64,000 nucleotides of DNA from Hemerocallis citrina (taxonomy: Eukaryota > Streptophyta > Magnoliopsida > Asparagales > Asphodelaceae): NCBI GenBank assembly GCA_017893485.1, contig CM030358.1:149371368-149435367 (forward strand). The letters are read 5' to 3'. Below the pieces are notes generated by a model. That model made no database searches. It saw nothing but the letters and a program-made list of their open reading frames with translations, and was not told where the DNA came from. Both the position numbers and the translations under genes were made by a program. Position 1 is the stretch's first letter; every line of letters begins with the position of its first letter. Positions 1-12,164 of the stretch are shown piece after piece.

Positions 1-700
1 ATAAAAGTTGACAGACGGTGCATTATACACTGTCTGAAGAGATTGAGGAAAATGACGAATTAGAAGGACGGTAGATTAACTACCATCCGTTCTAAAATTT
101 TTTTTTGTCAACTTATGTCTAAGTTATAGGTCTACCCCTAGTCCTTTCTGCACCATTAACTACAATCCTTTAACTCTTCCTAATTAATGTTGTTAGTGGT
201 CTTTATTGCACATGCCAGACCATGTTAATCACTTCTGAACTTCTTGTTTTATTTCGTCATTTTCCTAATCACTTCAATCACGTCCCACCAATTAAAAAAC
301 AAAAAAATTGTTAAAAAAATCCACCGACGGGGAATTATATAACCCGTGCGATGCAATTGACGGTGTATTACATCCCGTGTTTGGTTTTTTTTTTTTAAAA
401 AAAAAAAAAAATTAAAACATAGTCAACGAACGGCGAATTATAACCCGTCCGAGGAGATTGACGGTGTAATATTTCCCGTCTTTGGATTTTTTTAAAAAAA
501 AAAATAATAAACATAGTCAACGAACAGCCTATTATATACCGTTGTAGGAGATTGACGAGAGTTAATATCCCGTCTTTGGGGGTTTTTTTTTTTTAAATTT
601 TTTTTTAAAACAAAGTCAACGAATGGCCTATTATACACCGTCCGAGGAGATTAACGGGACATTATATCCCGTCGTTGCTTATTTTTAAAAAAATATATAT
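1..700. repeat. Tandem array of about 96-bp palindrome-bearing repeats
   Basis: Four related units lie at about 310-690 and a diverged one at about 5-105. Each contains short inverted pairs of the type ACGGCGAATTATAACCCGT, then a GAGGAGATTGACGG-like block and a homopolymer T/A spacer. No reading frame of note is present. The arrangement resembles subterminal repeats of a CACTA or similar DNA transposon cut off by the window edge, but no CACTA/TAGTG terminus is visible, so the class is not assigned. Confidence 0.6.
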
Positions 701-1109
701 TTGGAAGCAGACGATAGATAATCTTCCGTCTTTTAAAGAAAAACAAACGATGAATCGAATATAGCTTTGAACGACTGCAGCAACATTCTTTTTTCCTATT
801 TCTTAATTGCTATTTACCCAAAATTTGGCAAGAACGACTACAGATGCTCTTATGTTATGATATCTAAGGTGTGTAGAACGAAATGGCCGGTTTCGATTTT
901 TCATGGGGGGTCTTCTCCGTGAGTTCTCGCGGAGTTCTCACCAAATTAGTTCTCAACCGAAGGGCTCCATATATATATATATACACACACACACACACTA
1001 AGAAATTTATATTTTCAGATTTGTAAATTTTCATATTTTTTATGCATTTTCTGTGCTCGTGTTATATTGAAAATAACAAATATCACATCAACATTTAAAT
1101 TACATCATT
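701..1109. other. Gene-free spacer with short AT/AC microsatellite
   Basis: No coding signal is seen. A short (AT)n(AC)n tract lies at about 968-998. The rest is AT-rich unique-looking DNA. Confidence 0.5.
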
Positions 1110-1319
1110 TTTCACTCTCGAAGTTCTAAGAAGTAGGATTTTACACCTCCATTTATAATTATTTTTCAACATATACTAATGGAAACATGGATTTTTATTT
1201 AAAACTAATTATTATTTTAAAATTTGAGCTACATAATTGTTGTTTTACTATTTACAAGACTTTCATTTGTTGTATCGTTCCGAAGATGTGCCGTAGGCAC
1301 GTGCCCACAGGCAAATCTA

Positions 1320-1321
<2 letters not shown>
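1110..1321 (+). mobile_element. Helitron-like 3' end, + orientation
   Basis: The segment ends with the hairpin GTGCCGTAGGCAC, a short spacer and CTAG followed by T, which is the Helitron 3' signature (hairpin, then CTRR, inserted before T). The upstream 150 bp is matched in reverse at 1724-1915. A second copy of only the terminal 54 bp follows at 1351-1404 and ends CTAA, also a legal CTRR. No 5' TC end is identified, so this is a fragment. Confidence 0.5.
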
Positions 1322-1558
<237 letters not shown>

Positions 1559-1570
1559 AAATAAATAAAT

Positions 1571-1722
1571 AAAAGAGTTGTTTGGTGGATTTAAATTTGA
1601 GTTTTGGGAGGAAACTTTTGGGGAGGGGGGGGATGTGTTTTGTAAGGTTGGATCTGGGCCTTTGATTTTGAGGGGATTAAAGAAGAGCCACTTAATAGCT
1701 TTCTTTGTGTTTTATTATATAT
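1571..1722. repeat. Direct repeat copy 1 of a 150-170-bp block
   Basis: This block (GAGTTGTTTGGTGGATTTAAATTT start, GCTTTCTTTGTGTTTTATTATATA end) recurs at about 2010-2177. Both copies follow a (TA)n(GA)n tract, so the duplication probably included the microsatellite. The intervening 1724-1915 is a reversed Helitron-like end. Confidence 0.7.
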
Positions 1723-1723
1723 A

Positions 1724-1915
1724 CTAGATTTTCCCGTTGCCACGTGCCTACGGCACGTCTTTAGAACGATACAACATATAAAAAGTCTTGTAAACAGTAA
1801 ATAAACAATTATGTAGCTGAAGTTTGAATAGTATGACGATAATTAGTTGTAAATAAAAGTCCATGTTTCCATTAGTATATGATAAAAAATAATTATAAAT
1901 TGGGGTATAAAAGTC
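1724..1915 (-). mobile_element. Helitron-like 3' end, - orientation
   Basis: Read on the - strand this ends with hairpin GTGCCGTAGGCAC, then CTAG and T. It matches the left copy (1110-1321) over about 190 bp with moderate divergence. The two ends therefore point at each other across the microsatellite block. No transposase is visible. Confidence 0.5.
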
Positions 1916-1918
1916 CAT

Positions 1919-1919
1919 G

Positions 1920-2003
<84 letters not shown>

Positions 2004-2024
2004 ATTAAATAAATTAATGAGTTG

Positions 2025-2056
<32 letters not shown>

Positions 2057-2177
2057 ATTTGAATTTGAGTTTTGGGGGGGAAATGTGTTTTGTGAGGTTA
2101 GATCTGGACCTTTGATTTTGGGGGGATTGAATGAAAGCCATTTGATAGCTTTCTTTGTATTTTATTATATATATATA
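1919..2177. repeat. (TA)n(GA)n tract, poly-G run and direct repeat copy 2
   Basis: TA repeats (about 1919-1938) run into GA repeats (about 1939-1999), then a poly-G run at about 2035-2056, then the second copy of the 150-170-bp direct repeat. Its final TA tract supplies the target site of the Mutator-like element beginning at 2178. Confidence 0.75.
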
Positions 2178-3351
2178 GGCAAATGCTCCATTGAAAACGG
2201 GTGCGTTTTCAACGGGTTAGAAAACGCACTCGTGAGTCGTTGGATCTTGTAAGATCGTGATCAATGGCTCAGATCGAAACCCACTAAATGCTCCCACTAA
2301 CGGGTCTAAAAACGGAGGGGTAATTTTGTAACTTCACGCCTAAAAACGCTTCAGACTTAGCATTTTTTTGGCGTGAAGTTTTTTTTTTGTTGCAGAAATT
2401 TATACTTAGGCTGTTGTTGGGAACAATGACCTAGGTTGTTTGAAGCTTTTTTTTGAAGAAAATTGTACTTTGGCCGTTGTTCCCAACAACGATCTTGGTT
2501 GTTTTTTTTTAAAAAAAATTAAATTTTTTTTTTTTTAACCTGGGCCGTTGTTCCTAACAACGTCCTAAGTATGTACATACTCAGAATTGTACATATTCAG
2601 ATCTGAGCCATCTCCCTCACAACTCTTCGACAAACTCTCTCTTTCTCTATCTGGAGCTCCCGAAACCCAATCCCCAAGCCCTTAGCTCTACTCCAATCTC
2701 CTCTCTCTCGATCTGAAACTCTTCTCGATCTCCCCCTCTTCTCGATCTATCTCTATCTATCTCTCCCTCTCCCGAATACCCCAAACTCTAATTCAATCCG
2801 AAATCTCTCTAACTCACCCGAACCCTAGCATAAATTCTACGATACCGTAGACTCTACCACTTGTTCGTCTACAATAGCGGCTCCTCACATCTTCGACAAC
2901 TCTCTCTCTTTCTTTCTTTGGACTAGGTAGTCACTTTTTCACAATTTAGCATAATGAACTATGTTAATTTATTGAATATTTTTTCAGTTTTTGAGTTTGA
3001 TTTTTTGTACTATGTGTAGTAGTCTTCAATGTAGAGAGTGTACACTTTTTGTATCATGTGTGTTGTATATACTTTGTGGACATTTTTGTAGATGTTGTGT
3101 TAGTTGTAGTTGTAGAATATAGGAAAAGCAAACAAACGAGATCCAAAAATTCCAAAATTTGACGACTTGGTCGGGCTCACCACACAGAAGGCAATGTAAT
3201 TTGTAGTGCCAATTTCCGTCTCACGGTTTGCAAGATACGTCCGTTTATCACTTTTATTCAATAAAATGGATATAAAGCGATACACAATCATATATTACAA
3301 ACCGAGAGTCGGAACTCACCTCTGGAAGTTGCGTTGGCTTGTGTTTGGTGT

Positions 3352-6300
3352 CACTACAACATTTTTGGACTACCCTGCAAAACTACCCCGGCGTTTTATT
3401 AGTAGCGCCGGGGTAGGCTTGGATCAGAACGAGATCCGAAAAGTTTAGGTATCTACACCGGCATTTTATAACAACGCCGGGGTATGTACAACTTTCACCG
3501 GCATTTTCTAGTTAAAACGCCGGTATAGGGTTTGGAATAAATTTTCCCAAATCCAAACCCTATAGCATTTCCTCCTTCGATCCCAAAAAAAATCCCAATT
3601 TTTTTCCCTCTCTCCCGCACTCTCCCGCCTCTGCCTTGGCCGTCATCGCTGTGCCCTCCGTCGTCGTCCCCGCGCTCCGTCGTCGTCCGTCGTCCACTCT
3701 CTCAACCTCTCTAACTCCCGACGTTGCTGCAAGTCTCCCCGACCCTCTCTGCCTCTCTCACTCGCATCGTCGCCACCCGTCGCCCCCCCTCCCACTCTCT
3801 CCCAGTTCCGATGTCGCCGCCACCCGTCGCCCCCCCTCCCACTCTCTCTCAGTTCCGACGTCGCCGCCAATTGCCCCACCCTCTCATTTCGAGGCTCCGG
3901 CGATGCCCATCGTCCATTCACTTCCTTCGCCGCCACCGTTTGTCGCTCCCCTATTCAACGAGCCATCCAAACCCTAGAAACACAAAAAAGTATCATTTTT
4001 AACCCTAATTTCAATTTTAATTTTTGTAGCAATAATGAGAATTTATAGGTTTAAGTACATATTTGTAACTTTTTCTATCATCCAATCGTACGATTTAGAT
4101 TGAACTATTTTTGGAATTCTATAACTGTAACTAAGAGATAATGGCATTGATGATGAGTAGAAGAAATTTTTTATAATACTGCTGGTGACTTGCTGCATCA
4201 AATTAAGAGATGACGATTACATTCAATTCATCGAACAGAATTATTATAGGTATTGATTTTGCTGTAAAGTATTGTTTCCATAGACAAAGTAGAATGAAAT
4301 AACAGGATAACTATGCACAGGATAATTATTATAGGGTGCCCTTATTTCATGTATAATATTCAATTTTTCAAATGCATATAAATGAGATATAAGTCATCCA
4401 CTACATACATAAATATAAGCACATAAAACCATATAATATTATTATTAATTTGAAGTTATAGAGAGAAATAGACAGTGAACATGAGCAATGCACTTGCTCA
4501 TGAGTTACGTTTCTATCTCAAACTTTTGGGCATACTCAATGTATGTTATTGGCTTGTTTTACTGGATGGTACGATTTTCATCATCTAATAAACCAGTTTC
4601 ATCTTTCTTGCAGTGAAGGAAAACTACTTCAGGTTAGCATCAAATGTATGTTACTGGATTGTATGATTTGAAACTCTTGCTTTAGGTTAGTGCAGCTTCA
4701 CGAATTGCTTTTTTGTCTGAATTTGGAGATGAGATGGATCATGTATCTGAAGTTGCACACTCTGATTTTTTAAGGAGTGACTAGTGATGGAATTTTTTTT
4801 ATCTAAACTTTATATACAATTATATCATGATGTCTAGATGTGTATCAGTTTCTAAGATAATGTTCATGCTTGTTGCTTGGGTTTGAAAATGAGATTATTC
4901 TTTCTCATTGGTTTTAAGTGATGATGAGATGGATTATGTAACTGAAGTTGCATATTATGATTTACAGAGGAGTGACTAGTGATGAAATAGTCATGTTTGA
5001 ACTTATGTTGTGGTTTCAATTGACAGTTATCTCATGAGTATTACAAAAGTATAAGTTTCATCTCAGTTAGTATCTTGTTTGCCTGAATTTGACAGTGAAA
5101 ATATTCTTTTTCACTTTTTGTAACTTAATATTTTGAACTCCATATTTTGGTAATGAATGTGATGAGATCACATTATTATGTTTCATTAGGAGATTACAAT
5201 TTGATGATATTATACTATTATGCTTCATTCATATTTTAGGGATTGAAGATTTTCAGAATCTGTGCAATGATGAACTTTATTTGGGTCACTTTTGGTTTTG
5301 CAATTGGTTTTGATATTTAGGTAAAATGTTCTTATATTTCTCAGTTATTATGTCTTTTTCTAGTTTAGTGTTTGGGCAATCTCATCTATCGATGTTACAT
5401 AATTTGTGAATGGTCATAATTTTTGTTAACTGTGGAGACATTGTGATTGTAAGTTACATGAACATGCTTCAAAAGAAGCTAGGAAGTGCAATAATATTGT
5501 AGTCAACTTTGAGGCATTAATTTTTGTTATTGAAAATGAAGCGTGTTTGTTCTTTATATCAGGTTTGTTTTGTATTTCTAGTCCAGTTAAGATGATGTAG
5601 GGTTAATTTTCTCTACTGAATTGTATGTTTTGAATTTTCAGTAACCTTCTTATGTGTTGCTTAGAGGCACAATGCTTCTTCTCTTATTGATGCAATGCTC
5701 ATAGAATCTAGATGCTTGAGATGCAAAACAGATGACCGAAAAATCTTGACTATCTTTTAAGCTAGGAGTGATCACTTAGTGATTATAATGACAAGCCTGC
5801 ATTTATGGAAAAACATCAAAATGATCAAGGTTATGGTTATGTGCATCAGAGTTCATAAGCATGTATCGCAAGTAGCTTTGGTTACATCTAATTGAAGCAT
5901 GAACTTGGCACATATGCACGAGGGAACCTATGGCTCTGGATAGTATTAATGTAGCTACAAATAATATTACATTTCCTCCTTCAATTGGTTTCGAGTATCA
6001 GATGCTAGCCAGTCAAGTATTCAAAACTTTGCAGTGCCCAAACGATATTGTAAGTCTTCTATGTGAGATGCCAAGACCAAGTTGAATATTTGTTAACCGT
6101 TAACAAAACATGTACATAAACATATAGAATTACAATTTGATGATATTTTGGTAATGAGTGTGATGAGATCACATTATTATGTTTCATTATGAGATTACAA
6201 TTTGATGATATTATACTATTATGCTTCATTCATATTTTAGGGATTGAAGATTTTCAGAATCTGTGCAATGATGAACTTTATTTGGGTCACTTTTAGTTTT

Positions 6301-6360
6301 GCAATTGGTTTTGATTGTAACAGTGTTGATGTTTTTTGTTTGTTTTTTTTTTAAATTAAA

Positions 6361-6392
<32 letters not shown>

Positions 6393-6725
6393 CTACCCCG
6401 ACGTTTTTACAAGTGCCGGGGTAGCTTTGTGCAAAACTGAAAGGTCTACACCGGCGTTTTAAAAACGCCGATGTAGGTGATGGCCGAAAACGGGACCCAA
6501 AACGAAAACACCCTTTCGGTGGCATTTTTTAACCGCCGGTGTAGTTTTAACCTATACCGGCGTTCGTAAAAAATGCCGGGAAATGTACCTAAGATACAGC
6601 GATACACGATTCAGCGACACTTGCACCGGCGTTTTATATAAAACGCCGGTGGTATCTACGGCGGCGTTTAAAAACGCTGGTGAATGTGAAAAAAAACGCC
6701 GGTAAAGACTATTAGTATTGTAGTG
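3352..6725. mobile_element. Non-autonomous CACTA (En/Spm) transposon
   Basis: The termini are CACTACAACA at 3352 and TATTGTAGTG ending at 6725, flanked by the 3-bp target duplication TGT (3349-3351 and 6726-6728). Both ends have dense subterminal palindromes of the form CTACCCCGGCGTTT...GCCGGGGTAG: three on the left (3376-3525) and about six on the right (6395-6705). Such repeats bind TNPA-type proteins in known elements. No transposase frame is present. The interior has a P/S/R-rich CT-rich block (3600-3980), then AT-rich intron-like DNA with an internal direct repeat of about 165 bp (about 5151-5314 and 6149-6317). Confidence 0.92.
5151..6317. repeat. Internal direct repeat of about 165 bp inside the CACTA element
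   Basis: The segment beginning TGGTAATGAATGTGATGAGA at 5151 recurs at about 6149 and is nearly identical through GTTTTGCAATTGGTTTTGAT. The copies are about 1 kb apart. A third short piece (GAATTACAATTTGATGATAT) sits at about 6126. Confidence 0.8.
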
Positions 6726-7510
6726 TGTGCCAGACATAACGGCCAAATTTCGGAATTTTTGCATCTCGTTTGTGTTGTATTGTCGCGTATATGAAAGAAC
6801 TTCTATATACCTTGGAATTTTGATGTACGAGCTCACTAGAAAACTGCTCAAACGAATTCCAAAATATACGAAACTGTGGGAGTAGGTCGGGCTAACCACT
6901 CACAACCCAACGCAACTTGCAGTTGCGAGTTCCGACCCACAGTTTGCGTGATACGTCAATGTATCACTTTTTGCTCTTTTTCAAGATTGAAAGCGATACA
7001 CGGCCGTATCTTTCAAACCGTCGGTCGGAACTCGCTTGTACAAGTTGCGTTGCCTTGTGTGCGGGGAGCCCAACCCAATCGTAAAGTTTATTTTTTTTAC
7101 CGCCGTTTTTGTGGTTTTCTCATCAATTTTGTTATGTATTTAACGAGTTTACAATAGAGAAATGGCTCAAAAATTACGAAATTTTGCGGGTAGGCCATTT
7201 TCGCCACTGATAAGCTAAAGCAACTTGTGGTTGGGAGTTCTCACCCACGGTTAGATATACGCGTCTGTGGATCACATTTCGCTCTTTTTTCAAGAGTAAA
7301 AGCGATATACGGCCGTATCTTGAAGACCGTTAGTCCAACTCGCTTCTACAAGTTGCGGTAGCTTGTGTGCGGCATTTTAGAACCATTTGCAAAGTTTGGT
7401 ATTTTTTGAAAGTTGTTTTTGCGGTTGTCTCATGTATTTTGTTTCGTATTTATATATACGCTTTTTTTGTGAACAATTTGTTTTATATATGCGAACTTTC
7501 TTACAGAGAA

Positions 7511-9628
7511 ATGGTTAGAATGAGAGGAACTACTAGAAGGTCATCTGTTAGTGGTCGGGACAAACATTCCACAGAAGTAAGAGAACTTTTAAATTATATT
7601 GTGCATTTTGAATATAGTGGTATTGTTAGTACACTAATAATAATTGTGTTTTGTGTTCGTGTAGGTTGGTGTATCTTCTTCAAGTCCACCACGTCGAGAT
7701 CCAGGACCAATATATGATGGTGAACTCACCTTGCAAGACCGCCACAGATCCACGGCAGTGTGGAGTGGGACGATGCGAAGGTGTAATTTTCGCACCCACA
7801 AGACCATGACGGTGCACCCACATATCTTCGAGTACCTAGTTCCGGCTGGTTACTATGGAATCATCATGATGGGTCAGGTGAAACTTGACTGAGCACTTCT
7901 TGCAGTACTCGTGGAGCGATGGAGGCCAGAGTCGCACACCTTCCATCTACCGGTCGGAGAGATGATGGTGACGCTACAGAATATAGCGATGATCTCTGGT
8001 CTTCCAATAGATGGGATGGCCGTGACCGGTAATATGAAGTTTGATATATTAGAGCTGTGTAATCAACTCCTCAGTACAGATTTTGATGAGGAGGATGCGA
8101 AAGATACGGATATTTTTGTCGGACAATCAATTCGATTATATTGGTTGAAGAACATTTTGAAAGGAGGTTGAACAATGAATCGACCGACCACGATGTACAA
8201 TGCTACACAAGAGCGTACATTCTAATGGTGCTCGGAGAGGTTCTCTTGCCTAACTCATCCGGAGATACTGTACAGCTCATGTATCTATGATTGCTCGCCA
8301 ACCTCGGCTTAGCTGGCCGGTACAGCTGGGGAAGTTGCGCGTTAGCAATGCTGCACAGGATATTGTGTTTGTAGCGTTAGATGGGACCGAGATGACCAGT
8401 CCAATAGTTTTATTACAGATTTGGTCATGGGAGCGTCTACACTTGGGTCGTCCTCGAATTACGAGGTTGGCAGACGGTTGGATGGTCGAAGCAGCAAATG
8501 CTCATATGTTAGCACCCTTAGGGGTATATTAGGTAGGTAGATAGAGTTACAAAGACAATCCAAAAGGTGTACTAATGTACTATAGAGACAAGCTCGACCA
8601 ACTACAAGAAGAGTTCGTGATTTGGGTGTCGTATGCACCCGAGGAGGTTGGAAGACTACCACCGATCATAGTGACCGGGTCACAGTTGTGGATGACGAAG
8701 GCTCCACTCATCAACTTTGGTATAGTGGAGCATCCGCAGCAGGAGAGATTCCTTTGGCAGTTCGGTCTTCAACAAAATAGTCCCCCAAGTTGCGGAAATC
8801 TATACAACCATGAGTTACACGCCGTGAGGGGTACTGGTCGTTTGCCTACCCATGATTGGGTAGATTTCCACCGTGTTCACTTTGCAGAATGGAACGAGCG
8901 AAGGTTTGAACTTGTAATTGTTAATGTTCCAGGGTATAATGGCACGCTGCAAGCGAAATACATGCAATGGTTCAGATCATATGCACGTTTGTACATCTCT
9001 CCCGAACAGAACTACATGCTGGTATTCAAGTACCAATTGAGGACAAGGAGATTGAACCACCACCCGCATATTCTAGTTCACAACCCATGTTCCAACCGAA
9101 GGCCTCAGCTATACGTACAGTGGTAAGTATAATGTTCAAATTTTGTTGAATTTTCTTTATATTTAAAGTGATTAAATTGTTTACATATCCAAATGTGTTT
9201 AATATTTTTTTTGTTTTTTATTTTAGATCGATAATGCGTTGGACATGGCAAAAGAATGGGCGAAGGTAATCAAAAGTAATGGCACGCCTATGAAGAAGTT
9301 CGCTCAAAAGATGCTCTCTTCATGTCTTACCAATTTGAATGTTTTGGGAGAGGGTGAAGATTTGCAACGATATTTGGATAGAACCGTGCGTTCACAATGA
9401 CGTAAGAGCGTGAGGGGTAGGCCATCTGCCCCGGGACAACAACGGCAACCACAAGCTAGATATCCACCTCAAGAAGAAGAGCAACAAAAAGAGAATCAAG
9501 AAAGGATTGTTGGAGACATACAAGAGGAGGGAGAAGAAGAAGAAATTGCTGAGGCGTCATCCCCATACCGGCAATGAAATCCTGCTCAGAAGAGGCGAGC
9601 ATCACAACCTTACATGCCCGGTGCTTAG
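7511..9628 (+). pseudogene. Plant mobile domain (PMD, MAIN-like) gene of the MULE, broken
   Basis: Three exons can be read: 7511-7576, 7665-about 9122 and about 9226-9628, with GT-AG borders. The translation is typical of the PMD family (aminotransferase-like mobile domain): a VHPHIFEYLVPAGYYG block, then VERWRPESHTFHLPVGEM, GLPIDGMAVTG, RAYILMVLGEVLLPNSSGD, AGRYSWGSCALAMLHR and FGLQQNSPPSCG. PMD proteins occur in transposons and in silencing factors such as MAIN and MAIL1; their biochemical role is unsettled. Lesions include a TGA at 7890-7892 where the family has Trp (LDWALL), a frame change after about 8171, a further TGA near 8289, and TGA codons in the last exon. The C-terminus is acidic and Q/E-rich. 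The start follows a TTACAG acceptor-like site and abuts the left inverted repeat. Confidence 0.85.
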
Positions 9629-10414
9629 GTAATTCCCTATACAGTATTATTTTTGTAGTATTTTATTGAATTTTTGTTTTTTTCTTCTGTTGTAACTTAT
9701 TATGTGATAATTGTTATTGGCCAGTTTAAGTGTTGTTGATGTTATTGTTATTACCTGATATTTGTGAATTATGTTGTTTTTGTTGGAGGCTGTATCTAGA
9801 AATTTATTTGGAGAGTGTAGCTGATGGGAATGTATATAGGTTTGGGGGGTGATTGAAGTGTAGCAGCTGTAGCTGCTGTGGAATTGCACTTAATTTTTTT
9901 TTTTGGCTTGCTCTCTGACGCGGAGATGTAGCTGATGGGAATAGGTTATAGCCAAAAATTTAAAGTGTTTGGCTTGCTCTCTGACTTTGCCAAGACAAAA
10001 GAAGAAACAAGTCAGAGAACAACCAATTTATTTTCCTTAACTAAGGCCGTTGTCTGCAACAACGGCTTAAAGTTGTATTAAATTTTTAAAATTTTTTTTA
10101 ATGCTTTTTACAACTGTCTCTCTACTCTTTACGAACAATGTCTCTTAAACTCTACAAAGTAGACATTCATATGATTGTACATCGTTTATATTTTTTATTA
10201 ATTTTCTTTTCTAGCCACCTAACTAACCAATATAAAAACGTTAAGGTTAAATGTTTAAAAAAACCATAAAATAAAAGATGATCTTTTTATTCGTAAAAAT
10301 CAAAATTTAAAATATATTTTTACCCCTAATATATAATTTCTTCTATAGTACGTATACCTATCCAGTTTAGCACCTAACCCCTAAACATATCCCCCAAAGT
10401 GGTAATAATATTTC

Positions 10415-10560
10415 AGCTAGGGTTAGTGTTAACAGGGGTTAGGGTAGGGTTAGGGTAAGCTAGGGTTTTGGTAGGGTTAAGAGTTAGTGTAGGGTTATGA
10501 GTTAGGGTTAGCGTTAGGGTTAGTGTTGGGGTTAGGGTTAAGGTTAGGTTTGGGGTTAGT
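10415..10560 (+). repeat. Degenerate TTAGGG-type repeat tract, left arm
   Basis: Repeated GGGTTAGGGT-like units vary in length. They are mirrored as CCCTAACC at about 11645-11835, with short patches near 10845-10910 and 11085-11105. The dominant unit is the six-base TTAGGG form with many variants, unlike the regular TTTAGGG of most plant telomeres, and the tract lies inside a transposon. Confidence 0.75.
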
Positions 10561-11169
10561 GGTTATATCTTAAATCTCTTTCTTCCTCCCCCCCCCCTCC
10601 CCCCCCCCTGTTGCCTTGCCATCTCTGTTCTTCGATTCTAAAAACACATTCTTCTTTTCTAATAAATGTGTTTCCATAACTTGCCTACTATTAAATCTAA
10701 CTCTACAAAGTGGGCACCACATGTAGATCCCCTACTGAATAACCTCCCACATTTTTCCATTGGCACGAATACTCATCTCCAAAAATAAAACTTTTCCAAT
10801 TTTCAAACCCATTTGAATATTCGAAAAACGGCATATTAACCCTAACCCTACTCATAAGTAGGGTTATGATAGGGTTAGGGCTGAGTGTCTGGTAATGAAT
10901 AGGGTTATGGTAGGTTCACAAGAATTTTGCTCCTTCAATATACTTTTTGTAGGGAAATTTTAATGTATATAGATCATCTGTTTACTAATGAAATTCAAAC
11001 ATTCTAAATTATGTAATCAAATTTGTAGTAAGATGTTGTTCTGAGTTATCATTAATTAGGTTAATATTTACAGTAACCCTACCATAACCCTACTCATAGC
11101 CCTACACTCTTAAAAAAAAGTCCTTTTAGGATAAAACCATAAATACTTGTCCTTTTTCTCAAGTTGGAT

Positions 11170-11415
11170 CTAATGACTCTTGATTGTAAAGCACACTGAA
11201 TCATTTTTCTTATTGGGTTCTACATGTCGGGATCTACATGTGGTGCCCACTTTGTAAAGTAAAATGTAATAGTAGGCAACTTATGGACTTATCCTTTTCA
11301 GTAGTTGGATCTGATGACTTTTCGCTCTAAAGTATACTAAATCTTTTCCCTTATTGGGTTCTACATATGGGGATCTACATGTGGTGCCCACTTTGTACAG
11401 TGAAATGTAATAGTG
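11170..11415. repeat. Two tandem copies of a roughly 118-bp unit in the palindrome centre
   Basis: The unit contains GGGATCTACATGTGGTGCCC followed by ACTTTGTAAAGTAAAATGTA. The same core appears inverted near 10690-10730. The region is otherwise non-coding. Confidence 0.7.
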
Positions 11416-12164
11416 TAATGGCTGTTATGGAATCCATGAGTTGATAAAACTCCATTCCATTCCCATTCACATTGTACTTGTAATAATGCTCTTTGTACTT
11501 GTCACAGATTTTGCATCCTAAAGCCACAAAAGTAAAGCAAATAAAAGAAAGAGTGAATAAACTTTTAAAATTACTGAAAAATAGAAGAAAAATAGAATGG
11601 CAAACAACCTAGAAGTTATTACTTGGGTTGAAACCTTACACTCACCAGTAACCCAACCATAACCCTACTCATAACCCTACAGTCACTCGTAACCCAACCA
11701 TAACCCTACTCATAACCCTACCTTAACCTTACCCTAACCCTATCCTAACCCCTATTAAAACTAACCTTAACCTTAACCTTAACCTTACTATATCCTAACC
11801 CCTGTTAACAATAAACTTAACCTTACCCTAACCCTAACTGAAATATTATGGATTTGGGGGGTACGGTTGGAGGTTAGGTGTTGAACCGGATAGGTGTATG
11901 CATTGTAGAAGAATTTACATATTAGAGTTAAGAATATATTTAAAAAATTGATTTTACAAATGAAAAGATCATCTTTTATTTTTTGGTTTTTTTTTGAACA
12001 TTTAACCTTCATGATTTTATATTGGTTAGTTAGGTGGATAAAAATAGAAATTAATAAAATATATAAATGATATACATGCATAGATCATCTGTCGTTGGTA
12101 TAGAGTTCCAGAGACACTGTTCGTAAAGAGTGGAGAGAAAGTTGTAAATAGCATAAAAAAGTTT

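Larger units (their letters stand above)
2178..7510 (+). repeat. Left MULE terminal inverted repeat, split by a CACTA element
   Basis: Excluding the CACTA insertion and its 3-bp duplication this arm is about 1.96 kb, against about 1.95 kb on the right. In order it holds the terminal block, three GTTGTTGGGAACAAC-type palindromes (about 2409, 2470, 2545), a CT-rich stretch that looks like 5' UTR (2620-2925) with a candidate donor near 2925, then three copies of a roughly 290-bp subrepeat. The subrepeats start near 3126 (interrupted), 6850 and 7150 and share a GCGATACACGGCCGTATCTT-like core. Homology to the right arm runs to the edge of the PMD start codon. Confidence 0.8.

Noticed and set aside
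300..690. CRISPR-like array
   Set aside because: A plant nuclear context, 96-bp diverged repeats without unique spacers and no associated genes.
3636..4002. Pro/Ser-rich overlapping frames in the CACTA element
   Set aside because: Compositional by-product of CT-rich DNA. Frames overlap on both strands and show no family features.
10415..11835. Chromosome end or subtelomere
   Set aside because: The TTAGGG-like tracts are degenerate, inverted relative to each other and enclosed in a transposon flanked by ordinary sequence.
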